Assembly: GCA_031289235.1 (NCBI GenBank)
Contig: JAITPU010000018.1
Location: 1-21,425, forward strand
DNA: 21,425 nucleotides
Source of the DNA: Eubacteriales Family XIII. Incertae Sedis bacterium
Lineage (GTDB): Bacteria; Bacillota; Clostridia; Peptostreptococcales; Anaerovoracaceae
Direction of reading: 5' to 3'
Every line of letters starts with the position of its first letter. Positions within the stretch are counted from its first letter, which is position 1. A program made the translations under genes and the position numbers. Positions 6,456 through 14,179 of this stretch are shown here, piece after piece. The notes beneath the pieces were generated by a model. It was not told the DNA's origin and ran no database searches. It worked only from the letters and a program-made list of their open reading frames with translations.

Positions 6456-6574
6456 TATTTCTGTGTTCTGCAGCCCGGGGTAAACATTCAAACGCGCGGT
6501 CTTTTTCCGCTGTTACGGAGCCTGCCGGAGCAATGAGTGAATTTGCCGCGCCGAACGATTGGAGAACCGATACG

Positions 6575-7135
6575 ATGATTTACGCGAGCGACTTCAGAAA
6601 GGGGATCACGTTTGAGATCGGCGGAGAACCTCATGTGGTGCTGGATTTTCAGCATGTGAAGCCGGGTAAGGGCGCGGCCTTTGTCCGGACGAAATACAGG
6701 AACATCCTCAGCGGCGCGACGAGAGAAGAAGCTTTCAACCCCAACGATAAATTCCCGAAAGCGCATATCGACACTAAAAACATGCAGTATCTTTACAGCG
6801 ACGGCGAGTTGTATTATTTCATGGATCAGGATACCTACGAACAAATCCCGCTGATGAAAGAGCAGGTGGAGGACGCGATACAGTATATCCGCGAAAACGA
6901 TTTTGCCACCATCAAATTCTACCGGGACAACGCGTTTCTCGTGGAGCCGCCCAACTTCGTGAATCTGAAAATCGTTGAAACAGAGCCGGGCGTAAAGGGC
7001 GATACCGCGACTAACGTGACTAAGGCGGCTAAGGTGGAAACCGGCGCTGTGGTTCAAGTCCCCATTTTCATCGAAGAAGGGGAAATCATCCAAATTGATA
7101 CCCGTAGCGGCGAATATCTGAGCCGCGCCAAATAA
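6575..7135 (+). CDS. efp: Translation elongation factor P
   Basis: This 186-residue protein has the normal EF-P length with three beta-barrel domains. EF-P enters the ribosomal E site and rescues peptide-bond formation at polyproline runs. The tip of domain I reads HVKPGKGAAF, putting K32 at the position that is modified in Bacillus. The segment RNILSGATREEAFNP follows. The C-terminal OB domain ends TATNVTKAAKVETGAVVQVP...RSGEYLSRAK. I chose the ATG at 6575 because GGAG (6561-6564) sits about ten bases ahead and MIYASDFRKG is the family N terminus. An upstream in-frame ATG at 6533 would add 14 atypical residues. A strong promoter lies at 6426-6455. The mltG start is two bases past the stop, so the two are probably cotranscribed. 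No EF-P modification enzyme is nearby. Confidence 0.96.
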   Translation: MIYASDFRKGITFEIGGEPHVVLDFQHVKPGKGAAFVRTKYRNILSGATREEAFNPNDKFPKAHIDTKNMQYLYSDGELYYFMDQDTYEQIPLMKEQVEDAIQYIRENDFATIKFYRDNAFLVEPPNFVNLKIVETEPGVKGDTATNVTKAAKVETGAVVQVPIFIEEGEIIQIDTRSGEYLSRAK

Positions 7136-7137
7136 AA

Positions 7138-8175
7138 ATGATGTTAAAACTCATCAAGACGAAAATAAATCCGGTCGCCGCCGCGCTTATAATCTTCGCG
7201 GTTTGCGTATTAGCCGGGATTATCTATATAAACGGCGCGCTAAAACCGGCGGATTCCGAAAATACGGCGTCGGTTATCGTTACCGTTCCCCAAGGAGCGG
7301 GAACGGAGCTCATCGGAAACGTCCTGAAAAAAAACGGTTTGATAAGCAGCGCGGACGTGTTCAGGCTCTGGTCGAAAGTCAACGGCTATGACGGGGATTA
7401 CATGGCGGGAAGCTACGAACTTTCTCCCTCCATGTCCATGGACACGATAATAGAGAAAATCATTTCAGGAGACGCGCGCGCACGGCGTTTTACCATCCCG
7501 GAGGGCTATACCTTAGCGCAGATCAGGGACAGGTTGGCGGGAAACGGCCTGGTGGACGGGGATCGTTTCATGGACGAAGCTGAAAACGGGAGTTTCGATT
7601 ACGCTTTTACCGCGGGGCTTCCTCGCGGATACAACAGGCTGGAAGGTTACCTTTACCCTGAAACCTACGATATTTACGCGGACGAGTCGGCGCACGGCGT
7701 GATCGACAGGATGCTTGCGCAGTTCGAAAAACTCTTCACAGAGGCGCATTACGCGCGGGCGAAGGAAATGGGGCTGACGGCTCACGAAGTTGTCGTCATA
7801 GCCTCAATCATTGAGCGTGAAACGGCGGCGGAAGAGGAAAGATCCCTCGTATCGAGCGTCATCCACAACCGTCTGGCCTTGGGAATGCCGTTGCAGATCG
7901 ACGCCACCGTGCAGTACGCGCTGGGAGAACAGAAATCCCGGCTCGCTTACTCGGATCTGGAAATCAATTCGCCTTACAACACCTATAAGATCAAGGGGCT
8001 GCCCCCGGGGCCGATCTGCTCGCCGCGCATAGAATGTATCGACGCCGCGCTGAATCCCGCAGATACGGACTACATATACTACGTGCTGAAGTCCGGTGGC
8101 GGGAGCGTCCATAATTTCACGGGCGATTACAATGAATTCCTGCGATATAAGGAGCAATATCTGAACGCGCTGTAG
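7138..8175 (+). CDS. mltG: Endolytic murein transglycosylase MltG (YceG-like)
   Basis: This 345-residue membrane-anchored enzyme cuts nascent glycan strands and is thought to set glycan length. A single transmembrane helix spans about residues 12-32, with the catalytic part outside. A LysM-like subdomain (about 44-100) precedes the YceG domain, which shows LEGYLYPETYDI, then ASIIERETAAEEER with catalytic Glu E226. Next come the IDATVQYALG strand and SPYNTYKIKGLPPGPICSPR, and it closes near NPADTDYIYYV. The start lies two bases after the efp stop. ATG codons at 7138 and 7141 are both possible, and no strong Shine-Dalgarno is visible, so translational coupling to efp is likely. Its position between efp and the asp23-nusB block is not the usual clostridial order. 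Confidence 0.94.
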   Translation: MMLKLIKTKINPVAAALIIFAVCVLAGIIYINGALKPADSENTASVIVTVPQGAGTELIGNVLKKNGLISSADVFRLWSKVNGYDGDYMAGSYELSPSMSMDTIIEKIISGDARARRFTIPEGYTLAQIRDRLAGNGLVDGDRFMDEAENGSFDYAFTAGLPRGYNRLEGYLYPETYDIYADESAHGVIDRMLAQFEKLFTEAHYARAKEMGLTAHEVVVIASIIERETAAEEERSLVSSVIHNRLALGMPLQIDATVQYALGEQKSRLAYSDLEINSPYNTYKIKGLPPGPICSPRIECIDAALNPADTDYIYYVLKSGGGSVHNFTGDYNEFLRYKEQYLNAL

Positions 8176-8210
8176 TCGGCTTTCATGCGAACATACAAAT
8201 CGGGACGACA

Positions 8211-8256
8211 GCGGCATAAACGGTCGAGCCGTGTTGATGCGATTTCACAATGCCGC
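8211..8256 (+). other. Nested stem-loop just upstream of the corC-like RBS
   Basis: GCGGCAT (8211-8217) and ATGCCGC (8250-8256) form a perfect 7-bp outer stem. ACGG and CCGT inside it form a smaller hairpin. The RBS GAGAGGAA begins at the next base (8257), so folding would place the RBS at the stem edge. The rest of the 98-base gap is featureless. Confidence 0.35.
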
Positions 8257-8273
8257 GAGAGGAATAAATCACG

Positions 8274-9623
8274 ATGGATCCGGACCCCGAAAGTATATCT
8301 TATTTGGCGCAAATCTTATTTATCATAGTATTAACCCTGCTCAACGCCTTTTTCGCTTCCGCCGAGATGTCGGCGGTTTCCGTCAATAAAACAAAAATCA
8401 GGATTCTCGCGCAGGAAGGCGACAAGAGGGCGAAGACCCTGCGTGAGTTGCTGGAACAGCCGAACAGGTTGCTTTCCACCATTCAGGTCGTGATAACGCT
8501 GTCCGGATTTTTGGCCAGCGCGTCTGCCGCGACATCCATGGCCGGCGATATCGGAAAAGTGTTCTCCAAGTTCGGCCTACCGTACGGGACGCAGATTGCC
8601 GTCGTACTGGTGACTGTGGCGCTTTCCTATGTCAGCTTAGTGTTCGGCGAGCTTTATCCCAAGCGCATGGCGCTCCGGCACGCGGAAAAAATAGCGTTAT
8701 TCTCCGCCCGGCCGGTTTTCCTGATCTCAAAGCTGGCCGCGCCTTTCGTGTGGCTGCTGTCCAAATCAGTGAACCTTTTGCTGCGCCTGACAGGCGTCGA
8801 CGAAAACGATATTGAAGAAAAATATTCGGAGGAAGAGATCAGATCTTTGCTTGAGGTCGGGCAGGAGACCGGCCTGATCAAAGAGGCGGGCAAGGAGATG
8901 ATAACCAGCATCTTCGAATTTGACGACAAACTGGCCTACGAAATCATGACGCCGAGAACCAACGTATACATGATCAACATAAGGGAACCTCTGAAAAATT
9001 ATGTAAACGAACTTCTGGAAGAGCGTTTCTCACGGGTTCCGGTTTATGACAGGGACGTTGACGATATCGTCGGCGTCCTTTATATGAAAGATTACTTCCT
9101 CAAGGCAAAGCGCTTCGGTTTCGAAAACGTACACATCGAAAAGATCCTTCAAAAGCCCTTCTTTGTTCCGGAAAGCAAGAACATCGACGACCTGTTCCGC
9201 GAGATGCAGAGTTCCAAAATCCATATTGCGCTGCTCATCGACGAATACGGCGGCTTTTCAGGCATCGTCACCATTGAGGACATCATCGAGGAGATCATGG
9301 GAAATATCGACGATGAATATGACGACGACGAACCCAGGATGGAACAGATCGGAGAAAACACATGGCTGCTTGACGGTCAGTATTATTTGGACGATCTTAA
9401 CGAGAAGCTGGCGCTGAACATCGAATCCGACCAGCACGAAACGATAGGCGGCTATGTAATGAACCGGATAGGAGAGATCCCCGGCGAAAACGATCCCAAA
9501 GAATATATCGTCGAGGAGGGCAGCTGCGTTTTTAAGGTGAAATCAATGAAAGAACGCCGCATAGACAAGATACTGCTGCGCGTCAATCCGAAACCCGAGG
9601 AAGAGGCTGGAGACCGCTCTTAA
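8274..9623 (+). CDS. CNNM/CorC-family transporter-like protein (HlyC/CorC, DUF21-CBS-CBS)
   Basis: This 449-residue membrane protein has the full family architecture. A DUF21/CNNM transmembrane domain (about 8-170) includes LLNAFFASAEMSAVSVNKTKI and LVFGELYPKRMALRHAEKI. An acidic linker precedes two CBS domains (about 222-345) with the signatures MTPRTN at 225-230, FSRVPVYD, and DEYGGFSGIVTIEDIIEEI. A C-terminal CorC_HlyC domain spans about 355-438. Family members take part in magnesium or cobalt homeostasis, probably as Mg2+ or Na+/Mg2+ transporters, and the old name hemolysin is misleading. GAGAGGAA lies nine bases before the ATG. It sits between mltG and asp23 with 98- and 113-base gaps, so it may have its own transcript. 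The transported ion cannot be told from sequence. Confidence 0.9.
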   Translation: MDPDPESISYLAQILFIIVLTLLNAFFASAEMSAVSVNKTKIRILAQEGDKRAKTLRELLEQPNRLLSTIQVVITLSGFLASASAATSMAGDIGKVFSKFGLPYGTQIAVVLVTVALSYVSLVFGELYPKRMALRHAEKIALFSARPVFLISKLAAPFVWLLSKSVNLLLRLTGVDENDIEEKYSEEEIRSLLEVGQETGLIKEAGKEMITSIFEFDDKLAYEIMTPRTNVYMINIREPLKNYVNELLEERFSRVPVYDRDVDDIVGVLYMKDYFLKAKRFGFENVHIEKILQKPFFVPESKNIDDLFREMQSSKIHIALLIDEYGGFSGIVTIEDIIEEIMGNIDDEYDDDEPRMEQIGENTWLLDGQYYLDDLNEKLALNIESDQHETIGGYVMNRIGEIPGENDPKEYIVEEGSCVFKVKSMKERRIDKILLRVNPKPEEEAGDRS

Positions 9624-9736
9624 AGCGTTGCATTTCAAAGATATGTTCTGCCGACACAGGGATCGCCTTTGCGGGCATAACGGCCGCGCCGCAGGCGTAC
9701 ATTATTTCCCGGCAGGCGGGAGGAGGCGCCGGCGTT

Positions 9737-10102
9737 ATGGCGAACAAAGCGGACGGGATATCCGGCGGCGCGCCGTCCTCCGACGAGCTGATCGTCGGCT
9801 GCGTGAGCAAAGCCGTGCTGCGCACGGAAGGAGTGTGCTGTTTCGGCGGCGGATTTTCCGACGCTCTTTCTGAAAACCTTCTCGGCAGGGAGCTGCGGCG
9901 CAAGGGAATTAAAATTTCCGAAGACGAAGAGGGGCTGACCGTCGACGTCGGCGTCGTGGTCAGATACGGGATCAAAATACCGGAGATCTCGTGGAATCTG
10001 CAGAAGAACATAAAAACGGAGCTTGAAAAAACAGCGGACGCCGCGGTAAAAAGCGTCAACATACATGTGCGCGGCGTGCGTCTCGCCGACGGGGAAGGAT
10101 AG
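9737..10102 (+). CDS. Asp23/Gls24 family envelope stress response protein
   Basis: This 121-residue protein carries one Asp23/Gls24 domain. It shows VSKAVLRTEGV near the N terminus, then RRKGIKISEDEEGLTVDVGVVVRYGIKIPEISWNLQKNI, ending VKSVNIHVRGVRL. Members include Staphylococcus Asp23, attached to the membrane by a partner, and B. subtilis YqhY, which is linked to acetyl-CoA carboxylase and lies beside nusB. The biochemical role is still unclear. The start ATG at 9737 follows GGGAGGAGG (about 9719-9727). The stop is four bases before the nusB start, and placement directly before nusB is the standard clostridial order, which favours the YqhY-like subgroup. A cysteine pair (CC) in the N-terminal part is not typical. 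Confidence 0.87.
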   Translation: MANKADGISGGAPSSDELIVGCVSKAVLRTEGVCCFGGGFSDALSENLLGRELRRKGIKISEDEEGLTVDVGVVVRYGIKIPEISWNLQKNIKTELEKTADAAVKSVNIHVRGVRLADGEG

Positions 10103-10106
10103 GAGC

Positions 10107-10553
10107 GTGAGCAGAAAACAGCTCAGAGAACGGCTCATGCAGATGCTGTTTCAGATGGACATCCAGAAAGATTACAGCGAGACGGCCAGAAACGCCTACG
10201 TTGCCGTTTATATGCCTGAAAGCGGGCAGACGGAATATTTCGACACGCTGTACGCTCTTATACGCGACAATCTCGAAAGCATAGACGCCGCAATCGAAGA
10301 ATGCAGCGATAACTGGAGCGTCGGACGCATGGCCAAGGTGGATCTTTCCATCCTGCGTCTCGCCGCCGGGGAGATCATTTACATCGACGGAATTCCGGAT
10401 TCAGCTTCGGCTAATGAAGCGGTAAATCTCGCGAAAAAATTCGGCGGCGACGATTCCCGGAAATTCGTAAACGGGATATTGGGCCGCCTGATCCAAAGAA
10501 AGACGGCTGTAACGCCTGAGGCCGGAAGGAGGCCGGATGATGCGGGGCTTTGA
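10107..10553 (+). CDS. nusB: Transcription antitermination factor NusB
   Basis: This 148-residue all-helical RNA-binding protein has the usual NusB length. It begins SRKQLRERLMQMLFQMD, and the C-terminal half carries WSVGRMAKVDLSILRLAAGEI, then SANEAVNLAKKFGGDDSRKFVNGILGRL, the two best-conserved blocks. With S10 (NusE) it binds boxA RNA and supports rRNA antitermination and ribosome assembly. The GTG at 10107 was chosen because GAAGGA precedes it and it yields the family N terminus. A longer frame from 10065 would overlap the asp23 gene and add 14 unrelated residues. The 3' end overlaps the ispA start by 17 bases, so the two are translationally linked. Confidence 0.93.
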   Translation: MSRKQLRERLMQMLFQMDIQKDYSETARNAYVAVYMPESGQTEYFDTLYALIRDNLESIDAAIEECSDNWSVGRMAKVDLSILRLAAGEIIYIDGIPDSASANEAVNLAKKFGGDDSRKFVNGILGRLIQRKTAVTPEAGRRPDDAGL

Positions 10554-11436
10554 TGAATATGCGAGGTATAAAGAATTCATCGACGAGCATATCTTCGACT
10601 TTCTGCCGGAGGCCGACCCTGAAAGCGCCGTTCTCCGCGAATCAATGGCGTACAGCTTGAAAGGCGGAGGTAAGCGGGTTCGGCCGGTTCTCCTGCTCGC
10701 CGCCTGTGAGTTCGCGGGAGGCGACTTGAAGCAGGCCCTTCCTTACGCCTGCGCGGTTGAATACATCCATACATACTCGCTTATCCACGACGACCTCCCC
10801 GCAATGGACGACGACGGCTTCCGCCGCGGCCTTCCTTCCAATCACGCCGTGTTCGGGGAGGCTGTCGCGATTCTTTCCGGCGACGGGCTTCTCAGCCTCG
10901 CTTTTGAAATTATGAACAGGGACATCCTGCTCTGCTCTGACGACCCCGCGGCTCTGTGGCAAAGGGCGCGGGCCGCTTATGAAATTTCAAAATGCGCCGG
11001 CTGCCGCGGCATGGTGGCGGGGCAGACAGCGGATATCGAATCGGAAAACAAAAGCGTTTCCGGCGAATTTTTAGATTATATCCATTTGAACAAAACCGCC
11101 GCGCTCATCGTCGGCGCGGTGAAAGCCGGCGCTTATATGGGAAAGGCCGACAGGGATATGATTACAAATTTAGAAAATTATGCCAAAAATTTGGGGCTGG
11201 CCTTTCAGGTCGCCGACGATATATTGGACGTGAGCGGAGAAGCGGATGAAATCGGCAAAAAAAGTGCGGATATGAGCAAACGCAAGGCCGCTTACCCGGC
11301 CGTTCACGGCATGGAAAGATCCAGGCGGCGTCTGAAAGAACTGACGGACGACGCCGTAAATTTTTTAAAGCCTTATTACGGAGAAGCTGAATTTTTCGTG
11401 CGCGTGGCCGGAAGCCTGGCGAAGCGCTCAAAATAG
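10537..11436 (+). CDS. ispA: Farnesyl diphosphate synthase (short-chain polyprenyl synthase)
   Basis: This 299-residue prenyltransferase adds isopentenyl diphosphate to allylic diphosphates. It has GGGKRVRPVLLLAAC (44-58), the first aspartate-rich motif DDLPAMD (85-91) with the four-residue spacing of bacterial FPP synthases, and the second motif DDILD (227-231). Tyr80 lies five residues before the first motif, as in Escherichia coli IspA, which suggests a C15 product. A geranylgeranyl product cannot be ruled out. GGAGG at about 10527-10531 precedes ATG codons at 10537 and 10540, and the gene begins inside the end of nusB. xseA and xseB, which normally lie between nusB and ispA in Clostridia, are missing. 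The product feeds undecaprenyl diphosphate for wall synthesis, and dxs follows. Confidence 0.93.
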   Translation: MMRGFDEYARYKEFIDEHIFDFLPEADPESAVLRESMAYSLKGGGKRVRPVLLLAACEFAGGDLKQALPYACAVEYIHTYSLIHDDLPAMDDDGFRRGLPSNHAVFGEAVAILSGDGLLSLAFEIMNRDILLCSDDPAALWQRARAAYEISKCAGCRGMVAGQTADIESENKSVSGEFLDYIHLNKTAALIVGAVKAGAYMGKADRDMITNLENYAKNLGLAFQVADDILDVSGEADEIGKKSADMSKRKAAYPAVHGMERSRRRLKELTDDAVNFLKPYYGEAEFFVRVAGSLAKRSK

Positions 11437-11484
11437 ACGGCGGGATGATTTTATGCCGCTTGCGGCCGGGGACGGCGCGGCGGC

Positions 11485-13389
11485 GTGGCGGTGAGCATGA
11501 AAAAAAAATTGTCAGATTACGATTTTCCGGCTGATCTCGCGGATATGGACGAGCGGGCGCTGGAACTTCTTTCTTACCAAATCAGAGATTTTTTGATTTC
11601 CTCCGTTTCGAAAACAGGAGGGCATTTGGCGTCAAACCTCGGGGTCGTTGAGCTTTCGATCGCGCTGCACAAGGTCTTCCAGACTCCGAAAGACAGGATC
11701 GTCTGGGATGTGGGACATCAGACCTATGTCCACAAAATTCTCACGGGACGGGCTTCGCGCTTCGACAAGCTGCGGCGGGACGGCGGTCTCAGCGGTTTCC
11801 CGAAACGGGAGGAAAGCCCGCACGACCATTGCGATACGGGACACGGCAGCACATCCATCTCCGTAGCCATGGGCATGGCGGAAGCCAGGGACATAGAAGG
11901 AGGCGACTATTCCGTGGTCGCGGTCATCGGCGACGGTGCGCTGACAGGCGGGCTTGCCTACGAAGGCCTGAACAACGCGGGCGCCCGCAAAGCCAACCTC
12001 ATCGTGGTTTTAAACGACAACGAGATGTCGATCGCGGAAAACACGGGCAGCATCTCGCGGCATCTCTCCCGGCTGCGCGCGTCGAAAACGTATCTGGGGC
12101 TGAAAAAAAATCTGAAACGGGCGCTGCACGAAATACCTTTCGTGGGCGTCAGGCTTTACAGCGGAGCGGAACACATCCGGAAAGCCTTGAAGGACCTGAG
12201 CTCTCTTTCCGACGGGATATTTGACGATATGGGTTTTCGGTATTTCGGCCCTGTGGACGGCAATAATATCCGGGATCTGACGTATATGCTGTCCGCGGCC
12301 AAGCAGATCGACGGTCCCGTACTGATCCACGCGGTGACGAAAAAGGGCAAAGGCTACCGCAACGCTGAAATCAATCCTGAAAAATTTCACGGAATCGGCC
12401 CTTTCGATCCTGCCACAGGGCGCGAGCTATGCGGCGGGGAAGGCCGTTCTTATTCGAATATATTCGGCGGCAGGCTGACGGATATGGCGGCGCGGGACAA
12501 GCGCGTGGTCGCGATAACGGCGGCGATGCCCTACGCTACCGGACTGTCGGGATTCGCGGAGCGGCATCCGGAACGCATGTTCGACGTGGGCATCGCGGAA
12601 GCGCACGCCGTCAGTTTTGCCGCGGGACTCGCGCTAAACGGGCTGAGGCCCTTTATCGCGATCTACTCCACCTTTCTTCAGCGCGCCTACGATCAGATCC
12701 TCATCGACATCTGCCTGCAAAAACTGCCTGTCGTCTTTTGCATAGACCGCGCCGGCAACGTCGGGCACGACGGTGAAACCCATCATGGAATATTTGACAT
12801 ATCATATCTGAGACATATGCCGAATATGACGGTCATGGCGCCCATGGACGGGCGGGAGCTGGAAGAGATGCTGGAGTTCAGCCTGCGCCTTTCCGCTCCC
12901 TGCGCCATACGCTATCCGCGGGGGAACGCGCCTTCCGCGCCGGGCGTGAAAAGTAAAAGGAAGCGCGCACCGCTGAATCTCGGCGTGAGCGAGCGTCTTC
13001 TGAGCGGCGATGCCGTTGAAATATGGGGCGTCGGCAAAATGCTCGGCGTCGGAGAAAAAGTTCGCGGGATTTTGAAAAAGAGGGGCGTGTCCTGCGGCCT
13101 CGTGAACGCGAGATTTGTAAAACCGCTGGATGAGGAGGCGCTGCTTAAAGCGGCGGCGGCCGGGAAATACATCCTCACGCTCGAGGACAACGTGTCGGCG
13201 GGCGGCTTCGGCGAATCGGTCGTCGCGCTTTTGAACCGGAACGGCTTCGCGTCCGCGAAAATTTCCACTGTCGCGTGGCCCGATGAATTCATCGGTCAGG
13301 GCAACGTTAATTCACTGATGAAACAATACGGGATGGACGCCGAATCCATAGCGGAAAGGCTGTGTGCGCTTTTTGAAAGAACGACTTGA
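11485..13389 (+). CDS. dxs: 1-deoxy-D-xylulose-5-phosphate synthase
   Basis: This 634-residue thiamine-diphosphate enzyme joins pyruvate and glyceraldehyde 3-phosphate in the first step of the MEP isoprenoid pathway. Domain I has GGHLASNLG (H47), DVGHQTYVHKI (H78), DTGHGSTSIS and the ThDP/Mg motif GDGALTGGLAYEGLNNAG with N177. Domain II has the catalytic-base motif DVGIAEAHAV with E372, and HDGETHHGIFDISYL. The C-terminal transketolase domain closes the protein. Length is typical. The start is uncertain: GTG at 11485, GTG at 11491 and ATG at 11497 are in frame, with only weak purine-rich sequence upstream. It follows ispA by 48 bases, grouping early and later isoprenoid steps, and its 3' end overlaps tlyA. 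Confidence 0.95.
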   Translation: MAVSMKKKLSDYDFPADLADMDERALELLSYQIRDFLISSVSKTGGHLASNLGVVELSIALHKVFQTPKDRIVWDVGHQTYVHKILTGRASRFDKLRRDGGLSGFPKREESPHDHCDTGHGSTSISVAMGMAEARDIEGGDYSVVAVIGDGALTGGLAYEGLNNAGARKANLIVVLNDNEMSIAENTGSISRHLSRLRASKTYLGLKKNLKRALHEIPFVGVRLYSGAEHIRKALKDLSSLSDGIFDDMGFRYFGPVDGNNIRDLTYMLSAAKQIDGPVLIHAVTKKGKGYRNAEINPEKFHGIGPFDPATGRELCGGEGRSYSNIFGGRLTDMAARDKRVVAITAAMPYATGLSGFAERHPERMFDVGIAEAHAVSFAAGLALNGLRPFIAIYSTFLQRAYDQILIDICLQKLPVVFCIDRAGNVGHDGETHHGIFDISYLRHMPNMTVMAPMDGRELEEMLEFSLRLSAPCAIRYPRGNAPSAPGVKSKRKRAPLNLGVSERLLSGDAVEIWGVGKMLGVGEKVRGILKKRGVSCGLVNARFVKPLDEEALLKAAAAGKYILTLEDNVSAGGFGESVVALLNRNGFASAKISTVAWPDEFIGQGNVNSLMKQYGMDAESIAERLCALFERTT

Positions 13390-14179
13390 TGTCCTGCTCG
13401 CTCAAAGAGACTTTTTCCCTTCGCGGGAAAAAGCGAAGGCCGCGATCATGGCGGGGATGGTATTTGTAGACGGCCTGCGCGCCGATAAAGCGGGGACTCC
13501 GGTGAAAGCGGACGTTTCCGTAGAGATACGCGGCAGTTCCTGTCCTTACGTGAGCCGCGGCGGATTGAAGTTGGAGGGCGCGCTTAAAGAGTTCGATATT
13601 TCCGTGAAAGGAATCGCGGCTGTGGATATCGGCGCGTCAACCGGAGGATTTACCGATTGCTTGCTGCAAAACGGCGCCGAAAGGGTGTTCGCCGTGGATG
13701 TGGGCTACGGGCAGCTCGACTGGAAGCTGCGAAACGACCCCCGCGTGGTGATCTTGGAGCGGACGAACGTCCGCTATCTGGATACGGCGCTGATTCCCTG
13801 CGGCGCTGATCTCGTCACTATAGACGTTTCTTTTATTTCGCTGAAATTGGTGTTTCCCGTGGCGAAACGGCTGCTCGCCGCCGGCGGGAAGATATTGTGC
13901 TTAGTGAAGCCTCAGTTCGAAGCCGGAAGGCGCCAGGTGGGAAATAAAGGCATAGTGCGGGACGCGGCGGTTCATCGGGAAACGCTCGCGTCCGTCGTCG
14001 GTTACGCCGCCGAAAACGGTCTATGCGGGCGCAAGCTGGCCCATTCCGCGGTGCGCGGCGCGAAGGGGAACGTTGAATTTTTCCTGTTGCTGGAAAGCGG
14101 TGGGGAGAACGGAGTTTCGGACGCGGAGATCGGCTCCGCCGTAGCGCTGGCTCACGAGCAGCGGGGAAATCCGCTATGA
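13364..14179 (+). CDS. tlyA: TlyA family rRNA 2'-O-methyltransferase (S4 plus FtsJ-like)
   Basis: This 271-residue protein has an N-terminal S4 RNA-binding domain (about 5-60, ERLDVLLAQRDFFPSREKAK) followed by a Rossmann methyltransferase with the SAM loop VDIGASTGGFTDC (87-99). The K-D-K-E tetrad expected of FtsJ-like 2'-O-methyltransferases is present at K69, D154 (TIDVSFISL), K182 (LVKPQFE) and E238. The family methylates cytidines in rRNA, which in mycobacteria gives capreomycin sensitivity; the older haemolysin label is not supported by these motifs. It overlaps dxs by 26 bases. GTG at 13364 and TTG at 13373 are both plausible starts, and the TTG gives the more typical N terminus. The stop overlaps the mutS start as ATGA. 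The NAD kinase, argR and recN that usually follow are absent. Confidence 0.9.
   Translation: MRFLKERLDVLLAQRDFFPSREKAKAAIMAGMVFVDGLRADKAGTPVKADVSVEIRGSSCPYVSRGGLKLEGALKEFDISVKGIAAVDIGASTGGFTDCLLQNGAERVFAVDVGYGQLDWKLRNDPRVVILERTNVRYLDTALIPCGADLVTIDVSFISLKLVFPVAKRLLAAGGKILCLVKPQFEAGRRQVGNKGIVRDAAVHRETLASVVGYAAENGLCGRKLAHSAVRGAKGNVEFFLLLESGGENGVSDAEIGSAVALAHEQRGNPL

Larger units (their letters stand above)
6188..6574. promoter_or_regulatory. 387-base divergent regulatory gap between folT and efp
   Basis: No gene is supported here. From left to right it holds the folT RBS, repeat C, an A+T-rich stretch at about 6308-6328 that is a candidate minus-strand promoter for folT, the CTGTCA/TGACAG palindrome, the strong efp promoter, and the efp RBS. 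The A+T-rich stretch has no confident -35/-10 pair. Confidence 0.6.

Noticed and set aside
6533..6574. Longer EF-P start at 6533
   Set aside because: It adds 14 atypical residues, while the ATG at 6575 has a better-placed GGAG and gives the family N terminus.
6488..7093. A 201-codon minus-strand open frame opposite efp
   Set aside because: It is a shadow of EF-P codons. The strong promoter and RBS at this place serve the plus strand.
10065..10106. Longer NusB start at 10065
   Set aside because: It overlaps the end of the Asp23-family gene and adds residues unlike NusB. The GTG at 10107 has a suitable RBS.
13364..14179. TlyA as a haemolysin toxin
   Set aside because: The S4 plus FtsJ-like architecture and the K-D-K-E residues indicate an rRNA methyltransferase; the haemolysin name is historical.
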